64,000 bases of DNA from Edaphobacter flagellatus (GTDB lineage Bacteria > Acidobacteriota > Terriglobia > Terriglobales > Acidobacteriaceae). How positions within the stretch are numbered: the first letter of the stretch is position 1; the number at the start of each line of letters is the position of its first letter. Below are positions 19,397 through 27,763 of the stretch, piece after piece. The DNA is taken from positions 3,887,501-3,951,500 of the forward strand of contig NZ_CP073697.1 of NCBI RefSeq assembly GCF_025264665.1. Reading direction: 5' to 3'. The notes below the pieces were generated by a model. That model did no database searches and was not told the DNA's origin. It saw only the letters and a list, made by a program, of their open reading frames with translations. The position numbers and the translations under genes are program-made.

Positions 19397-19897
19397 CTAG
19401 GTCGTAGGCTGCGCTGCATTGTCATCGGACGGACTCTCGTCCTGCAAAAGCTGATCCATTGTTTGCAGTGCCTGGTCATTTTTGTCGAATACCTGAAGAT
19501 CGGTGATGGTTGCCGATGTCTCACGGTGAGCCGGATGCTGCGACAGGTTGGCGATCGTTCCTCCGCCGACAAGCAGGGCGACAGCGAGCGCTGCGGCAAA
19601 GGCAGGGCGGAACTGACGGCCTGTGTTGAATAACAGGCGGGCGCGCATGCGCTCCAACCAACCGGCGGGCGCATTGGCCTGTTCTTCGCGGAGACGGACG
19701 GCGAGCTTCTGATCAAAGTAGGGCGACGGCTCGGGAGCCTTCCATTCGTCGAGCAGGGCGAAGGTGGCCTCCAGAGTGGCCAGTTCCCGGCGACACTCAG
19801 CGCAGGAGTCGACGTGCGCGCGGACGGCGCTGTTGGTGGGCGCGGTCGGATCGAGGAGAAGATCCGGAAGAGCGGATTTTGAGTCGCGGCAGATCAT
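19397..19897 (-). CDS. Anti-sigma factor, zinc-finger type
   Basis: 166 residues from ATG 19897, supported by an AAGG ribosome site. The N-terminus has the zf-HC2 pattern, with HVDSCAECRRELATLE giving His-x3-Cys-x2-Cys. A membrane helix lies near residues 100-120 (FAAALAVALLVGGGTIA), with a short periplasmic tail ending in Asp/Ser-rich residues. Such proteins hold an ECF sigma factor at the membrane until a signal triggers release. It is directly downstream of an ECF sigma gene on the same strand, with 90 bases between, which supports the pairing. Confidence 0.88.
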   Translation of the reverse strand: MICRDSKSALPDLLLDPTAPTNSAVRAHVDSCAECRRELATLEATFALLDEWKAPEPSPYFDQKLAVRLREEQANAPAGWLERMRARLLFNTGRQFRPAFAAALAVALLVGGGTIANLSQHPAHRETSATITDLQVFDKNDQALQTMDQLLQDESPSDDNAAQPTT

Positions 19898-19987
19898 GAT
19901 GCACCTTTCCAAACTCTGTTTACTGCTGGCGCTTGAAGAAATCAGTGTGACGCGCCGTAAAGGTCCCCCCAAGAAGGGACGAAATTG

Positions 19988-20755
19988 CTACACAAAGGTC
20001 TTCAGCTTCTCGCGCAACGTCTGGTAGGCGCGAAAGAGCAAGGATTTGGTGGCGGACTCACTGAGCTTGAGTACGTCACCGATCTGTTTGTAGTCCAGGC
20101 CCTCGTACTTGTGCATAAGCACGGCCATGCGCTGGCGCTCAGGAAGAGCCAGGACATGCTGGCGGATGGCATTGAGGCGTTCGCGACGAAGCATCTCGCT
20201 TTCGGCGCCAATGGCGGAGTCTGCAACATCGGGCGTGGTGCCGGTCTCGGGATCGACCTCGTCAAGATGGATGGTCGAGGCCGAGCGCTCCTGCTTGGTA
20301 TCGCGCGCATGGTTGACCGCAAGATTGGTGGCGATGCGGTATAGCCAGGTGCTGAATCGAGCCTCAGCGCGGTAGGTTTCCCGAGAACGGTAGACGCGGA
20401 GGAAGACTTCCTGTGCGAGCTCTTCGGCAACGGCCTGATTGTGCACCATCCGATACATGAAGTGGATGATGGGCTTGCGATATTTCTGAATCAGATAGTC
20501 GAACCCTGCCATGTTGCCGGAGCGCAGCTCGAGCATGATGGCTGCGTCGTCCATGTGGACAAAATCGGCAGGGGCGTGGTGCTGGGCTGTCGCTGGAAGT
20601 TGTTCTACTAATTGCGGGTTGAGCGCCAGAGTAGCCATATCCTTGCTAACCCCATCTTTGCCTCGAGGTTGCGCTTTTGGAGGAAATTCTGCGTCGTCCC
20701 CGGAAGATGATGGAGGTGAGGGATTTGACCGGTCTGGAGGGGGAGTTTGCGACAT
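19988..20755 (-). CDS. ECF-type RNA polymerase sigma factor (RpoE-like)
   Basis: 255 residues from ATG 20755 (GGAG four bases before it); starts at 20839 or 20638 are possible. Sigma region 2 is clear (NMAGFDYLIQKYRKPIIHFM, then AEELAQEVFLRVYRSRETYR and FSTWLYRIATNLAVNHARD). Region 4 follows (LPERQRMAVLMHKYEGLDYK, then QIGDVLKLSESATKSLLFRA). There is no region 3, as expected for ECF sigma factors. The first 90 residues are a Pro/Ser-rich extension absent from typical members. It heads a sigma / zinc-finger anti-sigma / DUF3106 group, which fits control of an envelope-stress regulon. Confidence 0.92.
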   Translation of the reverse strand: MSQTPPPDRSNPSPPSSSGDDAEFPPKAQPRGKDGVSKDMATLALNPQLVEQLPATAQHHAPADFVHMDDAAIMLELRSGNMAGFDYLIQKYRKPIIHFMYRMVHNQAVAEELAQEVFLRVYRSRETYRAEARFSTWLYRIATNLAVNHARDTKQERSASTIHLDEVDPETGTTPDVADSAIGAESEMLRRERLNAIRQHVLALPERQRMAVLMHKYEGLDYKQIGDVLKLSESATKSLLFRAYQTLREKLKTFV

Positions 20756-20853
20756 CGGCTCCGGTAGATTGTACCGCCGCTGAAGTGGCAGAGGAGAATG
20801 ATCTGGAGGTGAATTCCAAGTGGTTGCTTCGAAATACACGAGGAATTCGGGCT

Positions 20854-20883
20854 TTGGTTAATTCTGGAAGGGAATGGTATCCT
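20854..20883 (+). promoter_or_regulatory. Candidate promoter of the tRNA-Val gene
   Basis: TTGGTT (20854-20859), 18 bases, TATCCT (20878-20883). Both hexamers are imperfect, but the position, about 50 bases ahead of the tRNA and divergent from the sigma gene, is suitable. Confidence 0.35.
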
Positions 20884-20939
20884 TACCTAAGCGGAATCTG
20901 CCCCTTCAGAGGATTTCTGATGCGTGGCTCATGCCCCAA

Positions 20940-21014
20940 GGGCGCATAACTCAGCGGTAGAGTGCCACCTTCACACGGTGGAAGTCGTAGGTTCGAATCC
21001 TGCTGTGCCCACCA
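20940..21014 (+). tRNA. tRNA-Val (anticodon CAC)
   Basis: The acceptor stem gggcgca (20940-20946) pairs with tgtgccc (21004-21010) with one G-T. The anticodon stem ccacc/ggtgg (20965-20969, 20977-20981) encloses TTCACAC with anticodon CAC at 20972-20974. The T arm has the canonical GTTCGAATC. The 3' CCA is encoded (21012-21014). Confidence 0.95.
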
Positions 21015-21054
21015 TAAAATCAATGAGTTACACCGTCAACCTCTTCTGTTGAGG

Positions 21055-21081
21055 GCACAAAAGACACAAAAAGGCACAAAA
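21055..21081. repeat. Three CACAAAA direct repeats just 3' of tRNA-Val
   Basis: CACAAAA begins at 21056, 21065 and 21075, roughly one helical turn apart, about 40 bases after the tRNA. Such spaced repeats beside a tRNA 3' end are reminiscent of integrase arm sites, but no integrase gene is present. The region 21015-21452 contains no gene that I can support. Confidence 0.35.
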
Positions 21082-21452
21082 CCCTCCACAACATCTTGTG
21101 GTTGCCATTTCATGCCACGCTCTGTTCTCTAGGGAGCGTTTGGCGGTCGCATCCACAACCTAATTTGCGAGATCTACAGGCTCGTATGTCTGGACTGAGC
21201 AATGAATTTCCGCCGACGTCCAAGGGACATTACTGCTCCCCAGCTGGGATCGCGGTTATACGTTCCTGAGAATGAGCGAAAAGCAATTCAAGATCTGGCG
21301 ACCCATAATGGGGCTGCCTTGTACCAGCTGCAAAAACTGGAACACCCTCAGCAATTCCTGGGCAACGTGTCAGGAAGATTTATCCGTCGTCGGGTCGCGC
21401 CCTGCGAAATCGCGCCAGAAAGCATCCCTGATAGCGGAACAGGTTTCTGGGA

Positions 21453-23294
21453 TCAGGATTTCGTAGCTGAGGCCATCGGTGTGGTTTTGAGAATTTTGCC
21501 ACCCTCCTGGATGACATACAGGTTGTTGGCGGCAAGCTCGGGGAGTTTATCGATTGCGCCCGAGGGCCAGCGAATTTCGATGTCAGCTTTCGTGGCGCGG
21601 TCCAGGCCGAAGTGAATGCGGAGATCGCTTTGCGAGAAGTAGCTACCTCCACTACGGACCTCGTCAATCTGGACAATTGGCTTTGCGTCTAACGCGGATC
21701 GCATGGTGACAGCGATGCGTGCGCCGATGCCGGTTCGATTGGACTTGGTGCCTACAGTGCGAATCTTGATCCAGTTGCGGCCGGTGGTTGAATCGCAGCG
21801 GATGAGTTGAGGCAAACTGTTGACGCAGTTGACGGCGATGTCGATATCGCCGTCATTATCGTAGTCGCCGAAAGCGGTACCGCGCGCGGCAACTGCTGCG
21901 ATCATGCCGGGACCGGCTTGATCGGTAACCTCCTCGAACTGACCATTGCGGAGATTACGGTAAAGGTATTTGTGCTCGGCGTAAGGCGCGTCGATATGGG
22001 TTCCATCGACTTCGGGGTAGACATGGCCATTGGACATGAGCAGGTCGAGCCAACCGTCGTTATCCATATCGAAGAAACCTACGCCCCAGCCGAGGAAGCG
22101 AGTGTTGACGCCGAGGCCGGAGAGGTAGGTGTGGTCTTCGAAGTTGCCGTCGCCAAGGTTGAGGTAAAGAGAATCGGTATCACCGGCAAAGTTAGTCTTG
22201 ACGATGTCGAGCATGCCGTCGCGGTTGAAGTCACCGATGGAGACGCCCATGCCGGCCTGGGGTTTGCCGTCAGGAGAGTAGGCGATGCCGGATTCGATAG
22301 CAACATCTTTGAAGGTTCCGTCCTTTTGATTCTGATAGAAGGTGGCGGCCGTGGAATCATTGGCGACGTAGATATCGGGCCAGCCGTCGTTATCGAGATC
22401 GGCCACAGCAACCGAGAGAGCGTAGGTGCCTATCGTGTTCCACATCCCAGACTTTTCGCTGACATCGGTGAAGGTGCCGTCGCCGTTGTTGCGATAGAGG
22501 ATATTCTTACCGCCTTGCAGGCCTGGGGGCCCGCAGGCAACCTGGATGCCTTTGTACGCGCAGCCGGCGGCTTCGGGGAGAGGAGCCGTTTTAATGTCGA
22601 AGTCAATGTAGTTGGCGACGAAGAGGTCGAGATGGCCGTCGCGGTCGTAGTCGAGGAAAGCGCAGCCCGTGTTCCAGCGGGTCTTTGGTTGGAGTAGGCC
22701 GGCTTTGGCGGTGACGTCGCTGAAAGTCCCGTCGCCGTTGTTGCGATAGAGGACGTTTTGGCCGTAATAGCTGACGAAGAGATCGTTCCAGCCGTCGTTG
22801 TTGTAGTCGCCGACACAACAGGCCTGCCCCCAGCCGCTGCGGGCCAGGCCTGACTTCAGGGTGACGTCCGTGAAGGTGCCGTCGCGATTGTTTTTGAAGA
22901 GATGGGAGATGGGTTCCTGGCCTTTTGGGAAGCCTTCGATGCGGGAGCCGTTGACTAGGAAGATATCGAGCCAGTCGTCGTGGTCGTAGTCGAAAAAGGC
23001 GACCCCACAGCCTGTGGTCTCAAGCAGGTAACGATTTTTATGTTCGCTGCCATAGATGGTTTTGGCGTTGAGGCCTGATTGCCTGGCGACATCGATGAAG
23101 GTAACTCCAAGAGGAGTTCCGGAGACAGGAGAGGGCGATCCTTTGGGTGCAGGGCGTGGCTTGGCGTCGTAAGTAGAGCGGGAACCAATTTGAGGCGCTT
23201 GAGCCAGAGAGAGGACATCTTCGATTGAAAGTACAAGTGCGGTACGCGAGAGGGAGGTGAGGAAGTTGCGCCGGGACCAGTTCAATGGAAACAC
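21453..23294 (-). CDS. CRTAC1/ASPIC-UnbV family protein with FG-GAP/VCBS repeats
   Basis: 613 residues. The N-terminus has a twin-arginine-like signal (SRRNFLTSL followed by a hydrophobic stretch), suggesting Tat export. The body holds at least seven FG-GAP/VCBS blades with calcium-binding Asp clusters (FFDYDHDDWLDIFLVNG, YNNDGWNDLFV, FLDYDRDGHLDLFVANY, DLDNDGWPDIYVAND, DFNRDGMLDI, FDMDNDGWLDLLMSNG, DYDNDGDIDIAVN), which form a beta-propeller. The last 100 residues are the ASPIC/UnbV domain (GRNWIKIRT, GIGARIAVT, GGSYFSQSDLRIHFGL, IEIRWPSG). The family is frequent in Acidobacteriota, often beside TPR proteins as here, but its substrate is unknown. It is the second gene of a two-gene operon with the TPR gene. 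Confidence 0.93.
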   Translation of the reverse strand: MFPLNWSRRNFLTSLSRTALVLSIEDVLSLAQAPQIGSRSTYDAKPRPAPKGSPSPVSGTPLGVTFIDVARQSGLNAKTIYGSEHKNRYLLETTGCGVAFFDYDHDDWLDIFLVNGSRIEGFPKGQEPISHLFKNNRDGTFTDVTLKSGLARSGWGQACCVGDYNNDGWNDLFVSYYGQNVLYRNNGDGTFSDVTAKAGLLQPKTRWNTGCAFLDYDRDGHLDLFVANYIDFDIKTAPLPEAAGCAYKGIQVACGPPGLQGGKNILYRNNGDGTFTDVSEKSGMWNTIGTYALSVAVADLDNDGWPDIYVANDSTAATFYQNQKDGTFKDVAIESGIAYSPDGKPQAGMGVSIGDFNRDGMLDIVKTNFAGDTDSLYLNLGDGNFEDHTYLSGLGVNTRFLGWGVGFFDMDNDGWLDLLMSNGHVYPEVDGTHIDAPYAEHKYLYRNLRNGQFEEVTDQAGPGMIAAVAARGTAFGDYDNDGDIDIAVNCVNSLPQLIRCDSTTGRNWIKIRTVGTKSNRTGIGARIAVTMRSALDAKPIVQIDEVRSGGSYFSQSDLRIHFGLDRATKADIEIRWPSGAIDKLPELAANNLYVIQEGGKILKTTPMASATKS

Positions 23295-23401
23295 CCTTTT
23301 TGCAACTCGCGGTGAGAGCAGTCAGAGTAAGCGATGCCGCGGTTGGAGTGAGTATAGAGAATGGTGGGAGGTCAGGCAATCTTTGCGTTAAACACTTGTA
23401 C

Positions 23402-25189
23402 TCAGGGAGTAGATCGTTGTTTGGCAGAGAGCTTCTGCGATTGTTGACGTTCGAGAGCGGCGTCGGCTGTTCGACCCTGCCGGCTGTAGGCATCGGCGAG
23501 CGCGGCGTGAGCTTCGGCATAGTTGGGGTCGGCGGCTACGGCAGCCTGTAACTGTGTGATGGCTTCAGTAATCTGCCCGCGCTGGAGCAGCGTACGGCCG
23601 CTGTCGAGAGAGAAGTTGGCTCTCTGACGGCTGACGGCGACGCGGCTGAGATCGGCGGCGATTTTGCGCTCGGCGGCAGCGCCTGCGGTGTCACCCTGGC
23701 CGATGAAAATGGAGGCGAGTGTGATGTGTGGGCTGGGCTGATTGGGCATCAGCTCGATAGCTCGCCGGAGTGCGGCGATGGCTTTTTCGGGCTGATCGTT
23801 TTGTTTATAGACATTGCCGAGCATAGCCCAGGCGTCGCCGTGGTCAGGGCGGAGCGAGGTGGCGCGCTCAAGCTCGGTTTGCGCCTCTGCGAAATGAGCG
23901 AGCTGCATATAGAGAATGCCGAGAGTGTATGGAGGATCGGGGAGCGCAGGATCGAGTTTGGCGGCCTGCTCGAACTCGGAGATAGCATTATTGGCGTCGT
24001 CCTTGAGCTTGTAAGCGAGACCCAGATCATAGTGGAGCTGCGGGTTTGCCGGATCTGCAGAAAGACCGTCGCGGAACTGCTCGATGGCGTGATCGAGATC
24101 AGCCTGCTGGAGATAGGCTACGCCGAGGTCTTCACGTAGTGTGGGGCTTGAAGGTGTGAGTGCGAGCGCTCGTTGATAAAGCGGAATGGCACGTTTGGCA
24201 TCGCCGAGTTGTACGAGTGCGAGCGCATTATTGATGAGTGTGGGGGCGTCTAGCGGGCGAGCCGCGGTGACCTGTTCGAAGAGTGGGAGAGCTGCTCGCG
24301 GATTGCCTGTTGCCTGGAGAGTGAGAGCCAGTTCGTATTTGGCGTCAATCGATGATGGTAGAAGTTGGATAGCTCTGCGAAGAGTGGAAAGCGATAATTC
24401 ATCCTGGTTGGCTGCGCGGAGCGCACGACCGAGTTGCAGAAGGTAGTCGACATTCTTTGGCGCAAGATCGGAGGCTTTTGTAAGCGAGGCGACGGCACGA
24501 GCGGGATCGTGTTGCGCGAGATAAGCGGAGCCGAGATGATAGTACGCTGAGGCAAGCGAGGGAGTGAGTGCGAGCGCTTGTTGAAAATGGGACGTGGCTT
24601 CGCTGTAGTTTTGTTGTTGTGCGAGCAAGGCGCCGAGAGCGTCGTGGAGCGCGGCATTATCCGGGGTAGCGGCAAGGGCTTGTTGAAGACGGGTCTGCGC
24701 AGTTGCTGGTTGCGAACTGGCTTGCAGAGCTGTGGCGTAGGCGATGATCTGTTCCGGTGTGAGTGTAAGGTTGGCTTTATCCGCAGTTTCGAATAGGGGA
24801 ACTGCCTGCTTATAGTTACCGAGTTGCGTATAGGCAAGAGCAAGATTAAGTGCGGTGTTCGCATCGTTGGGATCGAGCCTGTGTGCGATTTCGAGCTCAG
24901 TTGCAGCGGATTTGACGTCGTTTTCAGCGAGGAGAACAGTACCGAAAGCAGAGTGGCCTGCTGCAATGTTAGGTGCGAGGTGGACGACACGTGCGAACTG
25001 CGTATGGGCAGTGCGGAGATCGTTGCGCTGGTAAGCCTCAGTGCCGGCGTGGAAAGCAATGTCCGCCATTTTTGCGACGCTGGCTGATGTTTTGTTCTGT
25101 GGTTGCGCGGACGGCAAAAGAAAGGCCAGCACGATCCATAGCTGTATGGTGCGTCTTGAACCGCGGTGCATGGAGAGACTATCGCGCAT
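23402..25189 (-). CDS. Exported tetratricopeptide-repeat protein
   Basis: 595 residues from ATG 25189 (ATG 25171 also possible). The start gives a signal-peptide-like N-terminus (RTIQLWIVLAFLLPSAQP). At least 14 TPR units follow, with the usual W/A-LG-Y-A-P spacing (for example HDALGALLAQQQNYSEATSH, AYYHLGSAYLAQHDPARAV, LHYDLGLAYKLKDDANNAIS, AWAMLGNVYKQNDQPEKAI). TPRs are protein-protein scaffolds. An in-frame extension to 25822 exists but runs antisense through the neighbouring glycosidase gene and is not credible. It sits 107 bases upstream of the ASPIC/UnbV gene on the same strand, so the two products probably act together in the periplasm or at the surface. Confidence 0.9.
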   Translation of the reverse strand: MRDSLSMHRGSRRTIQLWIVLAFLLPSAQPQNKTSASVAKMADIAFHAGTEAYQRNDLRTAHTQFARVVHLAPNIAAGHSAFGTVLLAENDVKSAATELEIAHRLDPNDANTALNLALAYTQLGNYKQAVPLFETADKANLTLTPEQIIAYATALQASSQPATAQTRLQQALAATPDNAALHDALGALLAQQQNYSEATSHFQQALALTPSLASAYYHLGSAYLAQHDPARAVASLTKASDLAPKNVDYLLQLGRALRAANQDELSLSTLRRAIQLLPSSIDAKYELALTLQATGNPRAALPLFEQVTAARPLDAPTLINNALALVQLGDAKRAIPLYQRALALTPSSPTLREDLGVAYLQQADLDHAIEQFRDGLSADPANPQLHYDLGLAYKLKDDANNAISEFEQAAKLDPALPDPPYTLGILYMQLAHFAEAQTELERATSLRPDHGDAWAMLGNVYKQNDQPEKAIAALRRAIELMPNQPSPHITLASIFIGQGDTAGAAAERKIAADLSRVAVSRQRANFSLDSGRTLLQRGQITEAITQLQAAVAADPNYAEAHAALADAYSRQGRTADAALERQQSQKLSAKQRSTP

Positions 25190-25273
25190 TTGGGGAGGTG
25201 AACGCAAACGTAGAGTTTCAATGCGCACGAGGCGCGCTGTTGTGAGTAGACTGGTGAATCTCTGAAGGGAGAA

Positions 25274-27763
25274 GTGATGCGACTGATGTGGACGGGAGCC
25301 CTGGCGCTTTGCGGAGTTGCAGCGGCACAGACGGGGTCGAATGGGATGGAGTATTTTGCGTTGCGGCAGGATGCTTTGACGATACGGCGGCCCGCTGAAG
25401 CCAACAAACCGTTCACTGTGGCGGGGACGGGGGGCGTAGTTGTCGGACGCCAGGAAGGTGTTTTTGAGGCGTGGCTGTTGCCTGTTAAGCTGCTGAGCAA
25501 CCTTCGACTTGAGGCGGAGGTGGACGGGTATCCTGTGCCTATTGATCTGAATGGACAGGCAGCAGCGATTGAGGTTTCGCCCGACCACACGACGATTACG
25601 TATTCGCACATTGCGCTGACGGTGCGACAGATTATGTTTGCGCCTGACACGGCAGAAGACGGTACCGGGGCGGTGGTGTTGTTTGAGATCGATGCAGTGC
25701 GGCCTGTTAAGCTGACCCTGCGATTTACACCGGAGATGCGTCCGATGTGGCCTCAGTTGGGACTGGGCACGCCTTCGGCAGAGTGGGTATCGCGCGGGGC
25801 GAGTGGCTTCTATGTACTGCATACGGATTATCCGAATCTAGCCGGAGCGGTGGCAATGCCGGGGGCCGAACCAGGAGTGATGACTCCATATCAAGAGAGA
25901 CCACAGTTCTATCCCCTGGAACTAAAGCTGCATTATGAGCCGAAGCGCGATGGCCGGCGCTACTTTCCCTTGCTGATGGCAGTGGGAAGGAGTGCTGTGA
26001 CTGCCTCGAATGCCATTCTTGAAGCGAAGATTGAGAGGTTGCATGGATCAATTGCAAAACTTTATGCAGTCCATGCAGATGCGTATGAGCGGGCGGAGAA
26101 AACGGCAACTTCGATTCGTACACCGGATGCTACGTTCAATCATGCATTTTCGTGGGCGACGATCTCAATTGAGCAACTGCGGGCGAAGGCGCAGCCGTCG
26201 GGAGAGATTGGACTCGTGGCAGGATATTATGCCTCAGGTAATTCGGCGCGCCCGGGGTTTGGGTGGTTTTTCGGGCGTGATGCGCTGTACACGCTATATG
26301 CAGTTAACAGATTTGGCGATTTCGAATTGGCACGCCAGGAGTTGGAGTTCCTGATGGCGCGCCAGCGCGAGGATGGCAAGATCATGCACGAGTATTCGCA
26401 GACGGCAGCATTTACAGATTGGAAAAGTCTGCCGTACATGTATGCTGCAGCCGATGCAACTCCGCTGTTTCTGACCGCAATGCTGGATTATGTGCGATCG
26501 AGCGGAGATGTGGAGTTTCTGCGGAGACATCGCGAGGCGATTGAGAAGGCGTGGCGGTTTGAGACGACGCATGATGCAGACGGCGATGGTATCTACGACA
26601 ATTCGCAGGGAACGGGATGGGTGGAGAGCTGGCCGCTGGGGATGCCGCGACAGGAGATTTATTTGGCGCTGCTCGATCAGCAGGCTTCTTCGGCAATGGC
26701 GGAGCTGATGCAAATACTGGGAAACGGAGCCGCGTCTGAGGCTGCGAAACGTGCTGACGCGGTTGGTAAGACGATTGAGGCGAAGTACTATGATGCCGCA
26801 CGCGAGGCTTATGCCTTCAGCAAGAATGCGGATGCCATGGATTGGACGGCGACGGTGTATCCGGCGATTGCGTGGTGGAATGGTAAGGCCGGTGCACTGG
26901 CGCATGCGGATACAAGCTTCATGCGATGGGCCTCGCCTGATTTCTCAACAGATTGGGGACTGAGGGATGTAGCGGCGAGCGATCCGCTCTATGACCCGCT
27001 CAGCTATCACCAGGGTTCAGTGTGGCCGTTGTTTACAGGATGGATGTCTGTGGCGGAGTATCGAGCGGGGCATCCTCTATCTGGCTATGCGCACCTCATG
27101 CAGAACGCGGACCTGACGACGGCGCAGGATCTCGGAGCGGTGACGGAGCTGCTATCGGGAGACTTCTTCGTGCCGTTTGGTAGAAGTACAAGCCATCAGT
27201 TGTGGTCGTCGGCGATGGTCGTCATTCCAACGCTGCGGGGAATGTTTGGCATCGATGTAGATGCGCTGAAGCATGTAGTGCATGTCGATCCGCACCTGCC
27301 GGCCGACTGGAATGACGCAGCGGTAGAGCAGCTGCATGTAGGGGATTCAGTGTGTTCGATTGAGTATCGGCGAAGCCGTGGCGAGATGATGGTGCGCATC
27401 AAGACGCTAAGTGGAGCACCTGTACGTCTGGCGGGGGATGTTCGCGGAACAAAAAACGCAGCAGATGGATCTACTGTATCGGTCCCGCTACCACCGGTTG
27501 AGGTTTCGTTCTCCCATGGGCTTCCGCTGCCGGGAACACGCACTGCGCAGATGAAGGTGCTCAAAGAGATTCAGGAAGGGCGCTCATTGCGATTGGAACT
27601 TGAGGGAATAGCGGGTACGTCGGAGAGACTGCGCCTCCGGCGAAATGGAGCGGTTTTGAAGCTGCGGGCAGAAGGCGGCACGATCGTGGATGATGAACAT
27701 GTACAAGTCAGTTTCGCGGCGGGCGAAGGATATCTGCGGCAGGTACTTGTTCTGAGTTGGTAG
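25274..27763 (+). CDS. Exported six-hairpin glycosidase, amylo-alpha-1,6-glucosidase / GH63-like
   Basis: 829 residues, good ribosome site (gaagggagaag) and Sec signal peptide (cleavage after GVAAAQ). An N-terminal beta-sandwich (about 25-270) leads into an (alpha/alpha)6 barrel: GFGWFFGRDALYTLYAVNRF, QREDGKIMHEYSQTA, DWKSLPYMYAAADATPLFL, DADGDGIYDNSQGTGWVESW, LSYHQGSVWPLFTGWMSVAE and LLSGDFFVPFGRSTSHQLWS. These acid-rich motifs match the amylo-alpha-1,6-glucosidase/MGH1-like group. Asp or Glu residues in RDALYT, GWVESW and GAVTELLSG could be catalytic. It would debranch or hydrolyse alpha-glucans or related glycosides outside the cytoplasm. It converges on the trehalase gene and their 3' ends overlap by 193 bases. 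Confidence 0.85.
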   Translation: MMRLMWTGALALCGVAAAQTGSNGMEYFALRQDALTIRRPAEANKPFTVAGTGGVVVGRQEGVFEAWLLPVKLLSNLRLEAEVDGYPVPIDLNGQAAAIEVSPDHTTITYSHIALTVRQIMFAPDTAEDGTGAVVLFEIDAVRPVKLTLRFTPEMRPMWPQLGLGTPSAEWVSRGASGFYVLHTDYPNLAGAVAMPGAEPGVMTPYQERPQFYPLELKLHYEPKRDGRRYFPLLMAVGRSAVTASNAILEAKIERLHGSIAKLYAVHADAYERAEKTATSIRTPDATFNHAFSWATISIEQLRAKAQPSGEIGLVAGYYASGNSARPGFGWFFGRDALYTLYAVNRFGDFELARQELEFLMARQREDGKIMHEYSQTAAFTDWKSLPYMYAAADATPLFLTAMLDYVRSSGDVEFLRRHREAIEKAWRFETTHDADGDGIYDNSQGTGWVESWPLGMPRQEIYLALLDQQASSAMAELMQILGNGAASEAAKRADAVGKTIEAKYYDAAREAYAFSKNADAMDWTATVYPAIAWWNGKAGALAHADTSFMRWASPDFSTDWGLRDVAASDPLYDPLSYHQGSVWPLFTGWMSVAEYRAGHPLSGYAHLMQNADLTTAQDLGAVTELLSGDFFVPFGRSTSHQLWSSAMVVIPTLRGMFGIDVDALKHVVHVDPHLPADWNDAAVEQLHVGDSVCSIEYRRSRGEMMVRIKTLSGAPVRLAGDVRGTKNAADGSTVSVPLPPVEVSFSHGLPLPGTRTAQMKVLKEIQEGRSLRLELEGIAGTSERLRLRRNGAVLKLRAEGGTIVDDEHVQVSFAAGEGYLRQVLVLSW

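Noticed and set aside
21202..21615. 137-codon plus-strand frame downstream of tRNA-Val
   Set aside because: Its second half is antisense to the ASPIC/UnbV gene and the first half has no family features. I looked for an integrase remnant on both strands and could not recognise one.
25190..25822. N-terminal extension of the TPR gene by about 210 codons
   Set aside because: It crosses into the glycosidase gene on the other strand and lacks TPR character; the signal peptide begins at 25189.
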